From Desulfobacterales bacterium CG2_30_60_27 (GTDB lineage: Bacteria > Desulfobacterota > Desulfobulbia > Desulfobulbales > CG2-30-60-27): 38,936 nt of DNA. The DNA lies in contig MNYK01000098.1 of assembly GCA_001873115.1 (NCBI GenBank), positions 1 through 38,936 of the forward strand. The letters are read 5' to 3'. The notes beneath the pieces are model-generated. The model did not search any database, had not been told where the DNA came from, and worked only from the letters and a program-made list of their open reading frames with translations. Positions 18,811-27,787 of the stretch are shown here, piece by piece. The position numbers and the translations under genes were made by a program. Each line of letters starts with the position of its first letter. The stretch's first letter is position 1.

Positions 18811-20991
18811 TTACTTCCTCTCTACCGTAATCACCTCTTCCAACTGCCGCAGTTGTTGCAGAAGGCTGTTGAGGTGTTTCAGATCCTCCACCTCCACGTC
18901 CATGGTCAGCTTGGCCAGATGTTCTTCCGTGGAGGTGGCCTCCAAGTGAATGATATTGGCGTCGTTGGTGCTGATCGCCTTGGAAACCGAGGCGATCAAC
19001 CCCTTCTTGTCGTTGGCGGTGATGTGGATCTGCGACCGGTGCACGGCACGCGTCGCGCTGGTCCAGTTGACCTCGACATGGCGCCGGGGGTCGGTGGCCA
19101 GGAAGTTGGGGCAATTAACCTTGTGGATGGAGATGCCCCGGCCGGCGGTGATGAACCCCATGATGTCATCGCCTGGTACCGGCATGCAACACCGGCTGAT
19201 CTTCACCAGGATATCGCCGATGCCGTCGATGGTGATGCCCCCGTCCTTCGCCGGTTTTTGGGGTGCGGCCGGTTTTGCCGGCTCCCCCGTCAGCTTCTCT
19301 TCCTCCCTGGGCTCCTCGGGGCGCAGGGCCTCGATTATGGCCTGGGTGGTGATCTTGCCGTAGGCCGCCTTCCTTAAGAGTTCCTCCAGCGTGCTGCAAC
19401 CAAGCGTCTTCAAAGTTTCCTGAAAATGCCCGGACCGGCTCTCCTTTTTCAGGCTGATGCCGTGCTTGCGAAGTTCGCGCTCGACCAGTTCGCGGCCCAG
19501 TTCCAGGCTGCGTTCCTTTTCCTCGCGGTTCAGCCAGTTACGGATGTGGCTGCGGGCCCGGCTGGTTTTGATGATGGAAAGCCAGGCGCGGCTTGGTTGC
19601 TGCTTGGCCGAGGTGATGATTTCCACCAGGTCGCCATTCTGGAGCGCATGACGCAGGGGGACGATGCGGCCGTTGACCTTGGCGCCGACGCAGTGGTCTC
19701 CCACCTTGCTGTGAATGCTGTAAGCGAAATCCAGGGGCGTGGCGTCCAGGGGCAGTTCCTTTACCTCGCCGCCCGGGGTGAGCACATACACCTGGGCGCT
19801 GCGCACCTCGGTCTTGACCGCCTCGAGAAATTCCCGCGGATCCTTTAGATCCTTGAGTTCCTGGATGAGCTGCTTTAGCCACTGGAAGAGGTGGGCGTCC
19901 TTCTGGCTAACGGCCCGGCCTTCCTTGTAGGCCCAATGAGCGGCGATGCCCTCCTTGGCCACCTGGTCCATCTCCTCGGTACGGATCTGGATCTCCATGA
20001 ATTCGCCGTCCGGCCCCACCACCGAGGTGTGGAGCGACTGGTACATGTTGGACTTGGGCGTGCTGATAAAATCCTTGAACCGGCCGCTCACCGGCGCCCA
20101 CAGGGAGTGGACCAGGCCCAGCACCTCGTAGCACTCGCCCATGGTTTGAACGATGATGCGGAAGGCCACCTTGTCGTAGACCTTTTCCAGGGGGATCTTC
20201 TGGGCGAGGAGTTTTCGGTGGATGGAGTAAAGATGCTTGGGCCGGCCGAGAATATGAAAATCATGCAGCCCGTGGGCCGTGAGCTTTTCGGAGAGCAGCT
20301 TTTTGATCCGGTCCACATAGATCTGGCGCTCGGCCACCGAGGTCTTGATTTTGGTGGCCAGTTCCCGGTATTCCGTCGGGTTGATGAAGGAAAAGGCCAG
20401 ATCCTCCAGCTCCCGCTTGAGCCAGTCGATACCCAGGCGGCTGGCCAGGGGGGCATAGAGGTCCATGGTTTCCCGGGAAACCTCGGCCTGGCGGTGGGCG
20501 GGCAGATACTGCAGGGTCTGCATGTCGTGCCGCCGGTCGGCCAGTTTTACCAGCAGCACCCGGATATCGGCGCTCATGGCCAGAAACATCTTGCGGACGT
20601 TTTCCGCCTGCAGGGCCATGCGACTGTTGAAGGTGACGTTGGTGATCTTGGTGTTGCCGTTGATAATGGCGACCACGTCGGCGCCGAAGAGCTCCTCCAT
20701 TTCCTCCTTGGAGGAGGAGCCGGCCGAATGTTCCTTCAGGGTGCCGTGCAGCAGGCCGGCGGTGATGGTGGGCAGGTCGAGCCGCATGGTGGCCAGGGTG
20801 AGCCCCACGGCCAGCAGATGCGACATATAGGAGTGGCCGGAGATGCGCTTCTTGTCGGCATGCACCTTTTTGGCATAGGCATACGCCTTGTCAAGCACGG
20901 TGAGGTCCTCGCCGGGCATATACTCATGCACCCGGTCGATGATCTGCTGCAAGGTGACGTGGTGGGCGTCCGGCAAGGTGTCGGGGAGCAT
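18811..20991 (-). CDS. relA: RelA/SpoT (RSH) (p)ppGpp synthetase, hydrolase motif degenerate
   Basis: This is a 726-aa long RSH protein with an HD domain (~res 35-180), synthetase (~225-345), TGS (~395-455), a cysteine-bearing CC/zinc-finger region (RCCMPVPGD) and a C-terminal ACT domain (~650-726). The synthetase keeps GRPKHLYSI, the RFKD loop (304-307) typical of bifunctional Rel/SpoT, and YQSLHT. The hydrolase site is damaged: the usual HDxxED is replaced by HGTLKE at res 82-87, although His58 and Asp152 remain. Synthesis of (p)ppGpp is expected, but hydrolysis is doubtful. The start at 20991 is chosen because it lies 10 bp after the proS stop; a longer frame would run into proS. Likely co-transcribed with proS. 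Confidence 0.94.
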   Translation of the reverse strand: MLPDTLPDAHHVTLQQIIDRVHEYMPGEDLTVLDKAYAYAKKVHADKKRISGHSYMSHLLAVGLTLATMRLDLPTITAGLLHGTLKEHSAGSSSKEEMEELFGADVVAIINGNTKITNVTFNSRMALQAENVRKMFLAMSADIRVLLVKLADRRHDMQTLQYLPAHRQAEVSRETMDLYAPLASRLGIDWLKRELEDLAFSFINPTEYRELATKIKTSVAERQIYVDRIKKLLSEKLTAHGLHDFHILGRPKHLYSIHRKLLAQKIPLEKVYDKVAFRIIVQTMGECYEVLGLVHSLWAPVSGRFKDFISTPKSNMYQSLHTSVVGPDGEFMEIQIRTEEMDQVAKEGIAAHWAYKEGRAVSQKDAHLFQWLKQLIQELKDLKDPREFLEAVKTEVRSAQVYVLTPGGEVKELPLDATPLDFAYSIHSKVGDHCVGAKVNGRIVPLRHALQNGDLVEIITSAKQQPSRAWLSIIKTSRARSHIRNWLNREEKERSLELGRELVERELRKHGISLKKESRSGHFQETLKTLGCSTLEELLRKAAYGKITTQAIIEALRPEEPREEEKLTGEPAKPAAPQKPAKDGGITIDGIGDILVKISRCCMPVPGDDIMGFITAGRGISIHKVNCPNFLATDPRRHVEVNWTSATRAVHRSQIHITANDKKGLIASVSKAISTNDANIIHLEATSTEEHLAKLTMDVEVEDLKHLNSLLQQLRQLEEVITVERK

Positions 20992-21001
20992 GGGCCAGTC
21001 C

Positions 21002-22729
21002 TTAGCCCTTGGTGGCGCCGGCCATGAGACGGTCGAGCATGGCCGCCAGGGCGTCGGCTGCCCCGGCCATGGGCAGGGCCTCGGTCGCGCCGCTGCCGCG
21101 GTGTTTGATTTCCACCTCGCCCGCCTCAATAAAGCGCTTGCCCACCATGACCCGCAGGGGGATGCCGATGAGGTCCGCGTCCTTGAACTTTATGCCGGGC
21201 CGTTCGTTGCGGTCGTCGTAGAGGGTCTCGATGCCGCGCTTCATTAATTCCTCGTAAAGGGTATCCGCTGCCTTGGTCACTTCGGCATCCTTCACCGAGA
21301 GGGAGAGCAGGATCACCTGGAAGGGCGCGATCGGCAGCGGGAAGATGATGCCGTTGTCGTCGTGGTTTTGTTCGATGGCCGCCGCTATGCAGCGGGACAC
21401 GCCAATCCCGTAGCAGCCCATGACAAATGGTTGCCTTTTGCCCTGGTCGTCCAAAAAGGTGGCCTGCAGGGCCTCGCTGTAACTGGTGCCCAGCTTGAAG
21501 ATGTGACCTACCTCGATGCCGCGGGGCAGTTCGAGCCGGCCGTGGCAATGCGGGCAAGGGTCGGCGGCGGTGGCCATGCGGAGGTCGCCCGCAAGGGCGA
21601 CAGGGAAATCCCGCCCCTGGTTCACATTTTTAAGATGAACGCCATCCTGGTTGGCGCCGGTCACCATGTTCGCCATGGCCATGACTTGGTGGTCGGCCAC
21701 CACCGGCATGGTGAGACCCATGGGCCCAAGTGAGCCGGGGGCCAGGCCGCAGACCTTGCGTACCGTATCCTCGCTGGCCAGCTCGACATCCACGGCGCCC
21801 ATAAGGTTCTTGAGCTTCACGGGCTGCACCTCGTGATCGCCGCGCACCAAGGCGGCCACCGGTTTGCCGTCGGCCAGGTAGATCATGGTCTTAACGAGTT
21901 GGTCCGGGGTGATGCCCAGAAAGGTGGTGACCTCGTCAACCGTCTTTTTACCCGGGGTGGCGATCCTCTCCAGTTCCAGCGGCGCCGGCTTTGCAGCGGT
22001 AAGTGCAGGGGCCGGGCAGGCGGCCTTTTCCATGTTGGCGGCATAGTCGCAGGCCGTGCAGACCACAATGGTGTCCTCGCCGGTGGCGGCCAGCACCATG
22101 AATTCGTGGGAAAAGTTGCCGCCGATGGTGCCGGTGTCGGCCTCCACGGCCCGGCAGGAGAGGCCGCAGCGGGCAAAGATGCGGCTGTAGGTCTCCTTCA
22201 TTTTATTATAGGTGACCCCGGCCGCCGCCTCGCTGGCGTCAAAGGAGTAGCCGTCCTTCATGACGAACTCGCGGCCCCGCATGAGGCCGAAGCGCGGTCT
22301 GATCTCATCCCTGAACTTGGTCTGGATCTGGTAGAGGTTCAGGGGCAGATCCTTGTAGGAGTGGACGTTCATGCGCACCAGGTCGGTAATCACCTCTTCG
22401 TGGGTGGGCCCCAGGCAACTCTCGCGCTGGTGGCGGTCCACGAAGCGCAGCAGTTCGGGTCCGTACTTTTCCCAGCGCCCCGATTCCTTCCACAGGTCGG
22501 CGGGCTGCACCATGGGCAGCAGCAACTCTTGGGCGCCGGCCCGGTTCATCTCCTGGCGGACAATTGCTTCGATCTTGCGCAGGGTCCGAAGCCCCAGCGG
22601 CAGGTAAGCGTAGACCCCGGCGGTGAGCTTGCGGATAAAGCCGGCCCGCAGCAGGAGTTGGTGGCTGGCGATTTCGGCCTCGGCCGGCGTCTCCTTCAGG
22701 GTGGGGAGAAGCAGTTGTGAGTAGCGCAT
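21002..22729 (-). CDS. proS: prolyl-tRNA synthetase (bacterial type, with editing domain)
   Basis: This 575-aa class II aminoacyl-tRNA synthetase charges tRNA-Pro. Class II motifs visible are the motif 2 region (FRDEIRPRFGLMRGREFVMKDGYSF, split across two strands) and motif 3 (GCYGIGVSRCIAAAIEQ). Between them lies the YbaK-like editing insertion (~res 255-385, including FLGITPDQLVKT and ALVRGDHEV) that clears mischarged Ala-tRNA-Pro. A C-terminal anticodon-binding domain follows. The start ATG has AAAAAGGAA upstream. The stop is 10 bp before relA; upstream lies a repeat-rich gap and then ispG. Confidence 0.97.
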   Translation of the reverse strand: MRYSQLLLPTLKETPAEAEIASHQLLLRAGFIRKLTAGVYAYLPLGLRTLRKIEAIVRQEMNRAGAQELLLPMVQPADLWKESGRWEKYGPELLRFVDRHQRESCLGPTHEEVITDLVRMNVHSYKDLPLNLYQIQTKFRDEIRPRFGLMRGREFVMKDGYSFDASEAAAGVTYNKMKETYSRIFARCGLSCRAVEADTGTIGGNFSHEFMVLAATGEDTIVVCTACDYAANMEKAACPAPALTAAKPAPLELERIATPGKKTVDEVTTFLGITPDQLVKTMIYLADGKPVAALVRGDHEVQPVKLKNLMGAVDVELASEDTVRKVCGLAPGSLGPMGLTMPVVADHQVMAMANMVTGANQDGVHLKNVNQGRDFPVALAGDLRMATAADPCPHCHGRLELPRGIEVGHIFKLGTSYSEALQATFLDDQGKRQPFVMGCYGIGVSRCIAAAIEQNHDDNGIIFPLPIAPFQVILLSLSVKDAEVTKAADTLYEELMKRGIETLYDDRNERPGIKFKDADLIGIPLRVMVGKRFIEAGEVEIKHRGSGATEALPMAGAADALAAMLDRLMAGATKG

Positions 22730-22743
22730 GGTGAGTTCCTTTT

Positions 22744-22790
22744 TAGCTGAAAGCGGATTGAGCTGAAAGGTGAAAGCTCAAAGCTGAAAG
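22744..22790. repeat. heptanucleotide repeat array upstream of proS
   Basis: Tandem degenerate units of AGCTGAA / AAAGGTG / AAAGCTC fill the gap between ispG and proS. Positions 22761-22787 are nearly identical to 4502-4528. Confidence 0.8.
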
Positions 22791-22856
22791 TCTATGGTAC
22801 TTGGACGTTTAGGTTTACGGGCAAAATATACGCAAGAACCGTAAAATGGTCTTTTT

Positions 22857-23942
22857 TTACCTTGAGCTTTGAGCTTTCAGCTTTGAGCTTTCAGCTTTGT
22901 CTAACTCCTCCAAAAAAACTTCCATCAGCTCCGCTTCCGGCACCTTCTTGAACACCTTGCCGTGCTTGAAGATGATGCCCACCCCGTGGCCGCCGGCCAC
23001 GCCTATGTCGGCCTCGCGGGCCTCGCCCGGGCCGTTCACCACGCAGCCCATCACCGCCACCTTGAGCTGGGTGGTCATGGTCTGGATGTGGCGTTCCACG
23101 GCCTCGGCCAGGGGGAAGAGGTTGATCTGGCAGCGGCCGCAGGTGGGGCAGGAGATGAGTTCCGGACCACGTTCGCGGATGTGCAGGGCGCGCAGGAGTT
23201 CGTAGGCCACCCGGATCTCCTCGACAGGGTCGCGGGTGAGCGAGATGCGCAGGGTGTCGCCGATGCCGTCGGCCAGAAGGAGGCCAAGGGCCACGGATGA
23301 CTTCACCGTGCCGGCGATGAGCCCCCCGGCCTCAGTGACCCCGAGATGCAGCGGGTAGTCGCATTGCCCGGCCAGCAGCCGGTAGGCCGCCACGGTGGTC
23401 ATGGCGTCGGAGCTTTTAATGGAGACCTTGATCTGGTCAAAGCCCATCTCCTCCAGCAGCCGGACGTTGCGCAGGCCGCTCTCCACCAGGGCGGCCGGGG
23501 TGGGGTGGCCATGTTTTTTGAGAATGTCCTTTTCCACCGACCCGGAGTTTACCCCCACCCGGATGGGCACGTGGTGGAGTTTTGCCGCGTTCACCACCCG
23601 GGAAAGCTTTTCCGGGCCGCCGATATTGCCGGGGTTGATGCGGATGGCCCTGGCGCCGTGCTCGATACAGGCTACGGCCAGTCGGTGATCAAAATGGATG
23701 TCGGCAATGAGCGGGATACTGATGCGCTCCTGAATGGCCGGCAGGGCCGCGGCCGCCTCCAGGTCCAGAACCGCGACCCGGATGATCTCGCAGCCCGCCG
23801 CCTCCAGCCTTTTGATCTGGGCCACGGTGGCCGCGACATCCCGGGTGTCGGTATTGGTCATGGACTGCACCGCCACCGGCGCGTCGCCGCCCACCGGCAC
23901 GTTGCCAACCATGATCTGCCGCGTCTTTTTCCTTATAATCAT
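22857..23942 (-). CDS. ispG: 4-hydroxy-3-methylbut-2-enyl diphosphate synthase (flavodoxin/ferredoxin)
   Basis: This 361-aa enzyme of the MEP isoprenoid pathway reduces MEcPP to HMBPP using a [4Fe-4S] cluster. The cluster cysteines are visible in SCPTCGRCQ and VMGCVVNGPGE. The N-terminal TIM-barrel segments VAVQSMTNTDTRD, LIADIHFDH and RINPGNIG are characteristic. The start MIIRKKTRQI is used, since the open frame upstream has no family similarity. The last ~12 residues (KAESSKLKAQSSR) are not part of the normal fold; they are encoded by a heptanucleotide repeat array that also holds the stop codon. Gene order ispG-proS-relA suggests possible co-expression. Confidence 0.96.
   Translation of the reverse strand: MIIRKKTRQIMVGNVPVGGDAPVAVQSMTNTDTRDVAATVAQIKRLEAAGCEIIRVAVLDLEAAAALPAIQERISIPLIADIHFDHRLAVACIEHGARAIRINPGNIGGPEKLSRVVNAAKLHHVPIRVGVNSGSVEKDILKKHGHPTPAALVESGLRNVRLLEEMGFDQIKVSIKSSDAMTTVAAYRLLAGQCDYPLHLGVTEAGGLIAGTVKSSVALGLLLADGIGDTLRISLTRDPVEEIRVAYELLRALHIRERGPELISCPTCGRCQINLFPLAEAVERHIQTMTTQLKVAVMGCVVNGPGEAREADIGVAGGHGVGIIFKHGKVFKKVPEAELMEVFLEELDKAESSKLKAQSSR
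22861..22900. repeat. heptanucleotide repeat array forming the 3' end of ispG
   Basis: Read on the minus strand this is AAAGCTG AAAGCTC AAAGCTG AAAGCTC AAAGCTC, five near-perfect 7-nt units. It supplies the last codons before the ispG stop. The same family occurs at 22744-22790 and 4496-4530. Confidence 0.9.
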
Positions 23943-24167
23943 GGGGCCAGAGTATACCCGCTCAAGGGCTTTGCCGCACCCCCATTTTTGGCGAGTATGT
24001 TGATGGATCTGTTCGCGTCGGTTCGGTTGGAGATAGCGCCAAGGTTGGTTAAGGTACTGGACAGAGCTGTGGGGAAGCAAGTCAGTCAGAGCAGGATTGC
24101 TGTTCGAAAATATATTAAGCTGCTACTTTTAGTTAAGCATGGATGTTCCCTCAACTGGCATGCCGGT

Positions 24168-25625
24168 TCAATGTTTTTGGCGACGGGTGATATGGTCCAG
24201 GATCAGGCTGGTCTGGAGGGCAAAATACTCAAAATTTTCGAAGCTCTGCTGATCGAGGGGCCGGCCGCTGGGCATCCGGTCGGCATAGAAGAGGCCGAAG
24301 CTCTTGTCGCCCAACATGACCGGCATGACGAAAAAGGCGGATCTGCCCAATTTTCTGACAATTTCGCGATCGATGTCCAGGAAGGGCTGACCGGGCTTGC
24401 CAACCCAGATCCCCTGTTTGGTGTTCAACGCCTCTTGAAGAATGTTTGGTTTTTTTGCGGTAAGCGGGAAACAGAACACCTCCAGCATATGCTGGGATTG
24501 GACCCCAAGCGCGAATTTAGCCCGGATCTCCCGGTGGCCGTCGCCCACCAGGGCGAAAAGTGCCCGGTCCATGCCGATCCCGCGGTAAATGCCTTCCAGG
24601 GCCATTTGCAGAAGGAGGTTGAAGTCCGGTCGCTCATGACCAATGGCCGTCATGTCGCGCAGGATATTGAGTTGGAGGGTCGGGTCGTAGCGGGGGATTG
24701 CCGCTTCGGCTTCGGCGACAGCGGGTTCGGGTTCCCCGCCCAGTTCAATGGTCTCCTCGGGTGGTCTGATGAGGCCGTGTCCGGCCCCGAAGTGTCGGCA
24801 GATACGGCGGGCGGCGTGGGCGTTTGCCTGGGTGGCCTCCACCACCTCTACACCTTCCATCCCGGTCAGCGTGGCCAGTTTTTTTTGCACCGCCCGCACT
24901 GCGTCATGTTGCCAGCCGTTTTCCGTGACCTCGGCGAGTTCATGGCAGAGGGAGATGAGTCGGCCGCGGGGATTTTTCGCCGTGTCATTCTCCAGGCTGT
25001 CCAGCAGGGTTTCCCCAAGACGCCATTCCTGCGCCAGCCCGCGGGTGAGTTGCTTGAGCTGGAACCCGAGCACCGCCACTTCGGCCTTCGCCTTCGGCAT
25101 GCCGCGCCGCAATGCCTCGGCAAGTTTTCGGCCCTCCTCCTCTGCCAGGCTCCAGAAGGCCAGTTCGCCCACATGAAAAAGCAGGGCCGCCACGAAAATT
25201 TCCTCCTGGCCGTCCTCTGCGGTCTGCCTGGCAAAATTTCTTGCCTGGGTGGCGGCGTGGATGGACCGGGCCAATTCCAGGTTGAGTCGCTCGCGGTTGG
25301 CCCCCTTGACCATGGCGTCCACCAGGGCAACGGTCAGGCTGAGGTTCCGCACCTGCTCGAAGCCCATGAGGGCGATAGACCGGCTGATAGTACTGATGGC
25401 ATACCCGTGGGGATTATAATGTACGGCGTTGGCCAGTTTGAGCACCCGGACGGTCATGGAGGCATCCTGCAGGATGACCTTGGCCAGTTCGGAGAAGGAA
25501 CTGTCCAGTTTATCGGACACATTCATGATTCCTTGCACCGTCCTGCCGAATACCGGCAGGTCATGGCCTTTCAGTTTTTCGATCCAGCCGTTCAGGCTGA
25601 TGGCCGGCTTTTCCTGATCTTTCAT
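24168..25625 (-). CDS. HDOD domain signalling protein with C-terminal GAF-like domain
   Basis: The product is 485 aa, soluble, starting at MKDQEKPAIS. Residues ~15-215 are an HDOD domain: LPVFGRTVQGIMN, DASMTVRVLKLANA, STISRSIALMGFEQVRNL and HVGELAFW. HDOD proteins are HD-related but usually lack hydrolase activity and act as regulatory scaffolds. The C-terminal ~170 residues (from about NILRDMTAIGHERPD) resemble a GAF domain, with GIGMDRALFALV and FGLFYADR, and may bind a small ligand. Upstream lies the MITE-like element (25636-25769). A second HDOD protein is encoded at 29480-32227. The 225 bp between this stop and ispG (23943-24167) hold nothing recognisable. Confidence 0.88.
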   Translation of the reverse strand: MKDQEKPAISLNGWIEKLKGHDLPVFGRTVQGIMNVSDKLDSSFSELAKVILQDASMTVRVLKLANAVHYNPHGYAISTISRSIALMGFEQVRNLSLTVALVDAMVKGANRERLNLELARSIHAATQARNFARQTAEDGQEEIFVAALLFHVGELAFWSLAEEEGRKLAEALRRGMPKAKAEVAVLGFQLKQLTRGLAQEWRLGETLLDSLENDTAKNPRGRLISLCHELAEVTENGWQHDAVRAVQKKLATLTGMEGVEVVEATQANAHAARRICRHFGAGHGLIRPPEETIELGGEPEPAVAEAEAAIPRYDPTLQLNILRDMTAIGHERPDFNLLLQMALEGIYRGIGMDRALFALVGDGHREIRAKFALGVQSQHMLEVFCFPLTAKKPNILQEALNTKQGIWVGKPGQPFLDIDREIVRKLGRSAFFVMPVMLGDKSFGLFYADRMPSGRPLDQQSFENFEYFALQTSLILDHITRRQKH

Positions 25626-25635
25626 GTGATTCCTT

Positions 25636-25769
25636 GTAACTATCCAGCGGAACCGCGGCACAGGTGAGTTCCCGGACGCCTCGGAGGCGGGCAGGACGCC
25701 CGCCGAGCATGAGCGCAAGACATTGCCAGCCCGGGAACGCTTGACTGCCGACACAAGCTGGATAGTTAC
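25636..25769. mobile_element. 134-bp MITE-like element, copy B, with 13-bp terminal inverted repeats
   Basis: GTAACTATCCAGC (25636-25648) and GCTGGATAGTTAC (25757-25769) are perfect inverted termini. The interior is non-coding and GC-rich, with an inner hairpin (GGCGGGC/GCCCGCC). The right ~96 bp match 53-149. It begins 11 bp upstream of the HDOD gene's start codon and may affect that gene's promoter. Confidence 0.8.
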
Positions 25770-26040
25770 AATTCCTTTTATATGGTGAACCCACGATAAC
25801 GCCCTGATACTGCACGGACAATAGCATAAGTTGACCAACTCGGAATCTGTTTTCAGCGGAATCGCTGGGAAAACGGCGGCGGTATGGGGCAGGGTCGGCC
25901 AGTCAGCATGGTCATAACTTCCAGAAATTATTACATATCATCGCAGGCCTGCTTGAACAACTGTCATAATGCAGGGGATAGCCAAACGCTCTTCCCCCGT
26001 TAGCTGAATATGACCCCGCAACGTCCCCTTTTACGAGGAC
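25770..26040. other. intergenic region without a recognised gene
   Basis: This region lies between the MITE-like element and the htrA terminator and contains no ORF with family resemblance. It presumably carries the promoter of the HDOD gene, unless that is supplied by the element. No further repeat was noted. Confidence 0.5.
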
Positions 26041-26043
26041 AAA

Positions 26044-26078
26044 AAAAACCGGGCAGCCTTGCGGCATACCCGGTTTTT
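26044..26078 (-). terminator. intrinsic terminator of the HtrA protease gene
   Basis: AAAAACCGGG (26044-26053) pairs with CCCGGTTTTT (26069-26078) around a 15-nt loop. On the minus strand the stem runs out into eight T residues, 20 bp after the protease stop codon. Confidence 0.88.
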
Positions 26079-26097
26079 GCTTCCTGGGCAGGGCCCT

Positions 26098-27555
26098 TTA
26101 TTCCTGCCGTTTCACCACCACGAACGAGGTGTGATCGCCGCGCTTGATGAGGAGCAGCATCTGCTTTTCATTTTTAGTTTTTTTGAGAATGGCCTGGAAG
26201 TCATTAAGATTGACCACCTTGACGCGATTCATCTCCAGCAGCAGGTCACCCTGGCGCAGGCCGGCCGTGGCCGCCGCGGAATCGGGGTCCACGTTGGCGA
26301 TGATCAGCCCCGCGGCGCCTTTGATGTTCATGGACTGGGCCAGTTCCGGGGTCAATTCCTGCACCGTGAGTCCCATATCCTTCTCCGTGGAGCTTCCCGG
26401 TGTGTCACCGGTCGCGGTCTGCTCCTCTTCCAGTTTGGCAATCACCACGGTAACGGTTTTTTTCTTGCCCTGGCGTATGAGTCCGACCTCCGCCTTGGTG
26501 CCGATCGTGGTCTGAGCGACCATGGACGGCAGGGCGTTCATCTGGGAGATTTCCATGCCCTGGAAGGTAACGATGATGTCACCCGCCTTGATGCCGGCCT
26601 TGTCCGCCGGGCTGCCCGGGCTCACCTCGCCGACCAGGCCGCCCATGGGCCGCTCCAGCCCGAACTGGTCGGCCAGTTCCTGGGTCACCTGCTGGATCAT
26701 GACGCCTAGCCAGCCGCGTTCCACCTTGCCGTGTTCCTTGAGCTGGTCGATGACGTTTTTGGCCATGCTGATCGGGATGGCGAAGCCGATGCCGATGTTG
26801 CCGCCGCCGCGGCTGTAGATGGCGGTATTGATGCCGACCATTTTGCCGTTTACGTCGAAGAGCGGCCCGCCGGAATTGCCCGGGTTGATCGAGGCGTCGG
26901 TCTGGATGAAGTTTTCATAGGGCGTACCCCCCAGGTGCCGGCCCTTGCCGCTGACGATGCCGGCGGTCACGGTCTGCTCGAAGCCGAAGGGGTTGCCGAT
27001 GGCGAGCACCCAGTCACCCACCCGCAGTTTATCCGAGTCGCCGAAGACCACGGGGGGCAGTGTCGCCGTTGGTGTGATCTTCAACAGGGCCAGATCGGTC
27101 TTTGGGTCGCGGCCGATAATGGTGGCCACGTACTCCTTCTGATTCGTGAGGCGGATATTGATCTCCGTGGCGTTCTCCACCATATGGTTGTTGGTGACGA
27201 TGTAACCGTCGGCCGTGATGATAACCCCGGAGCCCAGGCTGGTCCGCTTCATCTCACGCGGCGGCTTCTGCCCCTGATGCCCCGGGATGTCAAAGAAGTG
27301 CCGGAAGGGCTCGGGGATGTTCCGGTTCTGGTCGGAGAAGAATTCCTCGAGCGGGCTGCCGGCCTTCACCGTCTGGGTGGTGTAGATGTTCACCACCGCT
27401 GGTCCCAGTTGTTCGGCCAGGTCGGCGAAGGAGGCGGGCGTGCTGGTCGCGGCCAGGGCCGGCATGGCGACAACTAGGCCGGTCACCATGGTCATCAGGA
27501 GAGAGAGGGTAAAGAGGATGTTTGGCACAAATCGGTGCCGTAAGCTGCAATGCAT
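26098..27555 (-). CDS. periplasmic Do-type serine protease (HtrA/DegQ family)
   Basis: This 485-aa exported protease has a signal peptide (~res 1-35, cleavage near PALA). The trypsin-like domain has catalytic His124 (TNNHMVENA), Asp154 (DPKTDLALL) and Ser228 (GNSGGPLF). Two PDZ domains follow (~res 280-370, including GWLGVMIQ and GSPADKAGI, and ~395-480, including GLIIANVDPDSAA and GDLLLEMN). DegP/DegQ enzymes degrade or refold damaged envelope proteins. The sequence does not decide between DegP and DegQ, so no symbol is given. AAAGGAG lies 7 nt upstream of the ATG and an intrinsic terminator follows the stop. Confidence 0.95.
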   Translation of the reverse strand: MHCSLRHRFVPNILFTLSLLMTMVTGLVVAMPALAATSTPASFADLAEQLGPAVVNIYTTQTVKAGSPLEEFFSDQNRNIPEPFRHFFDIPGHQGQKPPREMKRTSLGSGVIITADGYIVTNNHMVENATEINIRLTNQKEYVATIIGRDPKTDLALLKITPTATLPPVVFGDSDKLRVGDWVLAIGNPFGFEQTVTAGIVSGKGRHLGGTPYENFIQTDASINPGNSGGPLFDVNGKMVGINTAIYSRGGGNIGIGFAIPISMAKNVIDQLKEHGKVERGWLGVMIQQVTQELADQFGLERPMGGLVGEVSPGSPADKAGIKAGDIIVTFQGMEISQMNALPSMVAQTTIGTKAEVGLIRQGKKKTVTVVIAKLEEEQTATGDTPGSSTEKDMGLTVQELTPELAQSMNIKGAAGLIIANVDPDSAAATAGLRQGDLLLEMNRVKVVNLNDFQAILKKTKNEKQMLLLIKRGDHTSFVVVKRQE

Positions 27556-27787
27556 GGCGTGCTCCTTTAGTTTTTGGGGCCGTGATCAAGTAACGTCGTT
27601 TGTTCGTCTTCGGTTTCGATAGAATAGGGGTTGCCCGGTGTTTGTCAAGACTCATTTGTCGGGCCGGTTCTCTCCTCGCTTAACGTTGAAAGAGGTTGCC
27701 AGCCTGTGGTATGCTTTAACGACGTGGCCCGGGAAAAGGTTCCCCGGGATGAAATGTTTCGTAAGACGTGGAGCAGGGGGCAGGGCG

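Noticed and set aside
20992-21129. Longer N-terminus for the RelA/SpoT protein
   Set aside because: The open frame continues into proS, but the added residues are low-complexity and unlike RSH proteins. The ATG at 20991 fits both the family and the 10-bp operon spacing.
23943-24080. N-terminal extension of IspG
   Set aside because: The sequence upstream of MIIRKKTRQI has no similarity to IspG, and the chosen start gives the normal family length.
23346-25667. 773-codon open frame on the + strand opposite ispG and the HDOD gene
   Set aside because: It runs antisense to two genes with clear family motifs, has no recognisable domains and is a typical shadow frame of GC-rich DNA. The same applies to long antisense frames at 3563-5251, 29315-30688 and 30938-32224.
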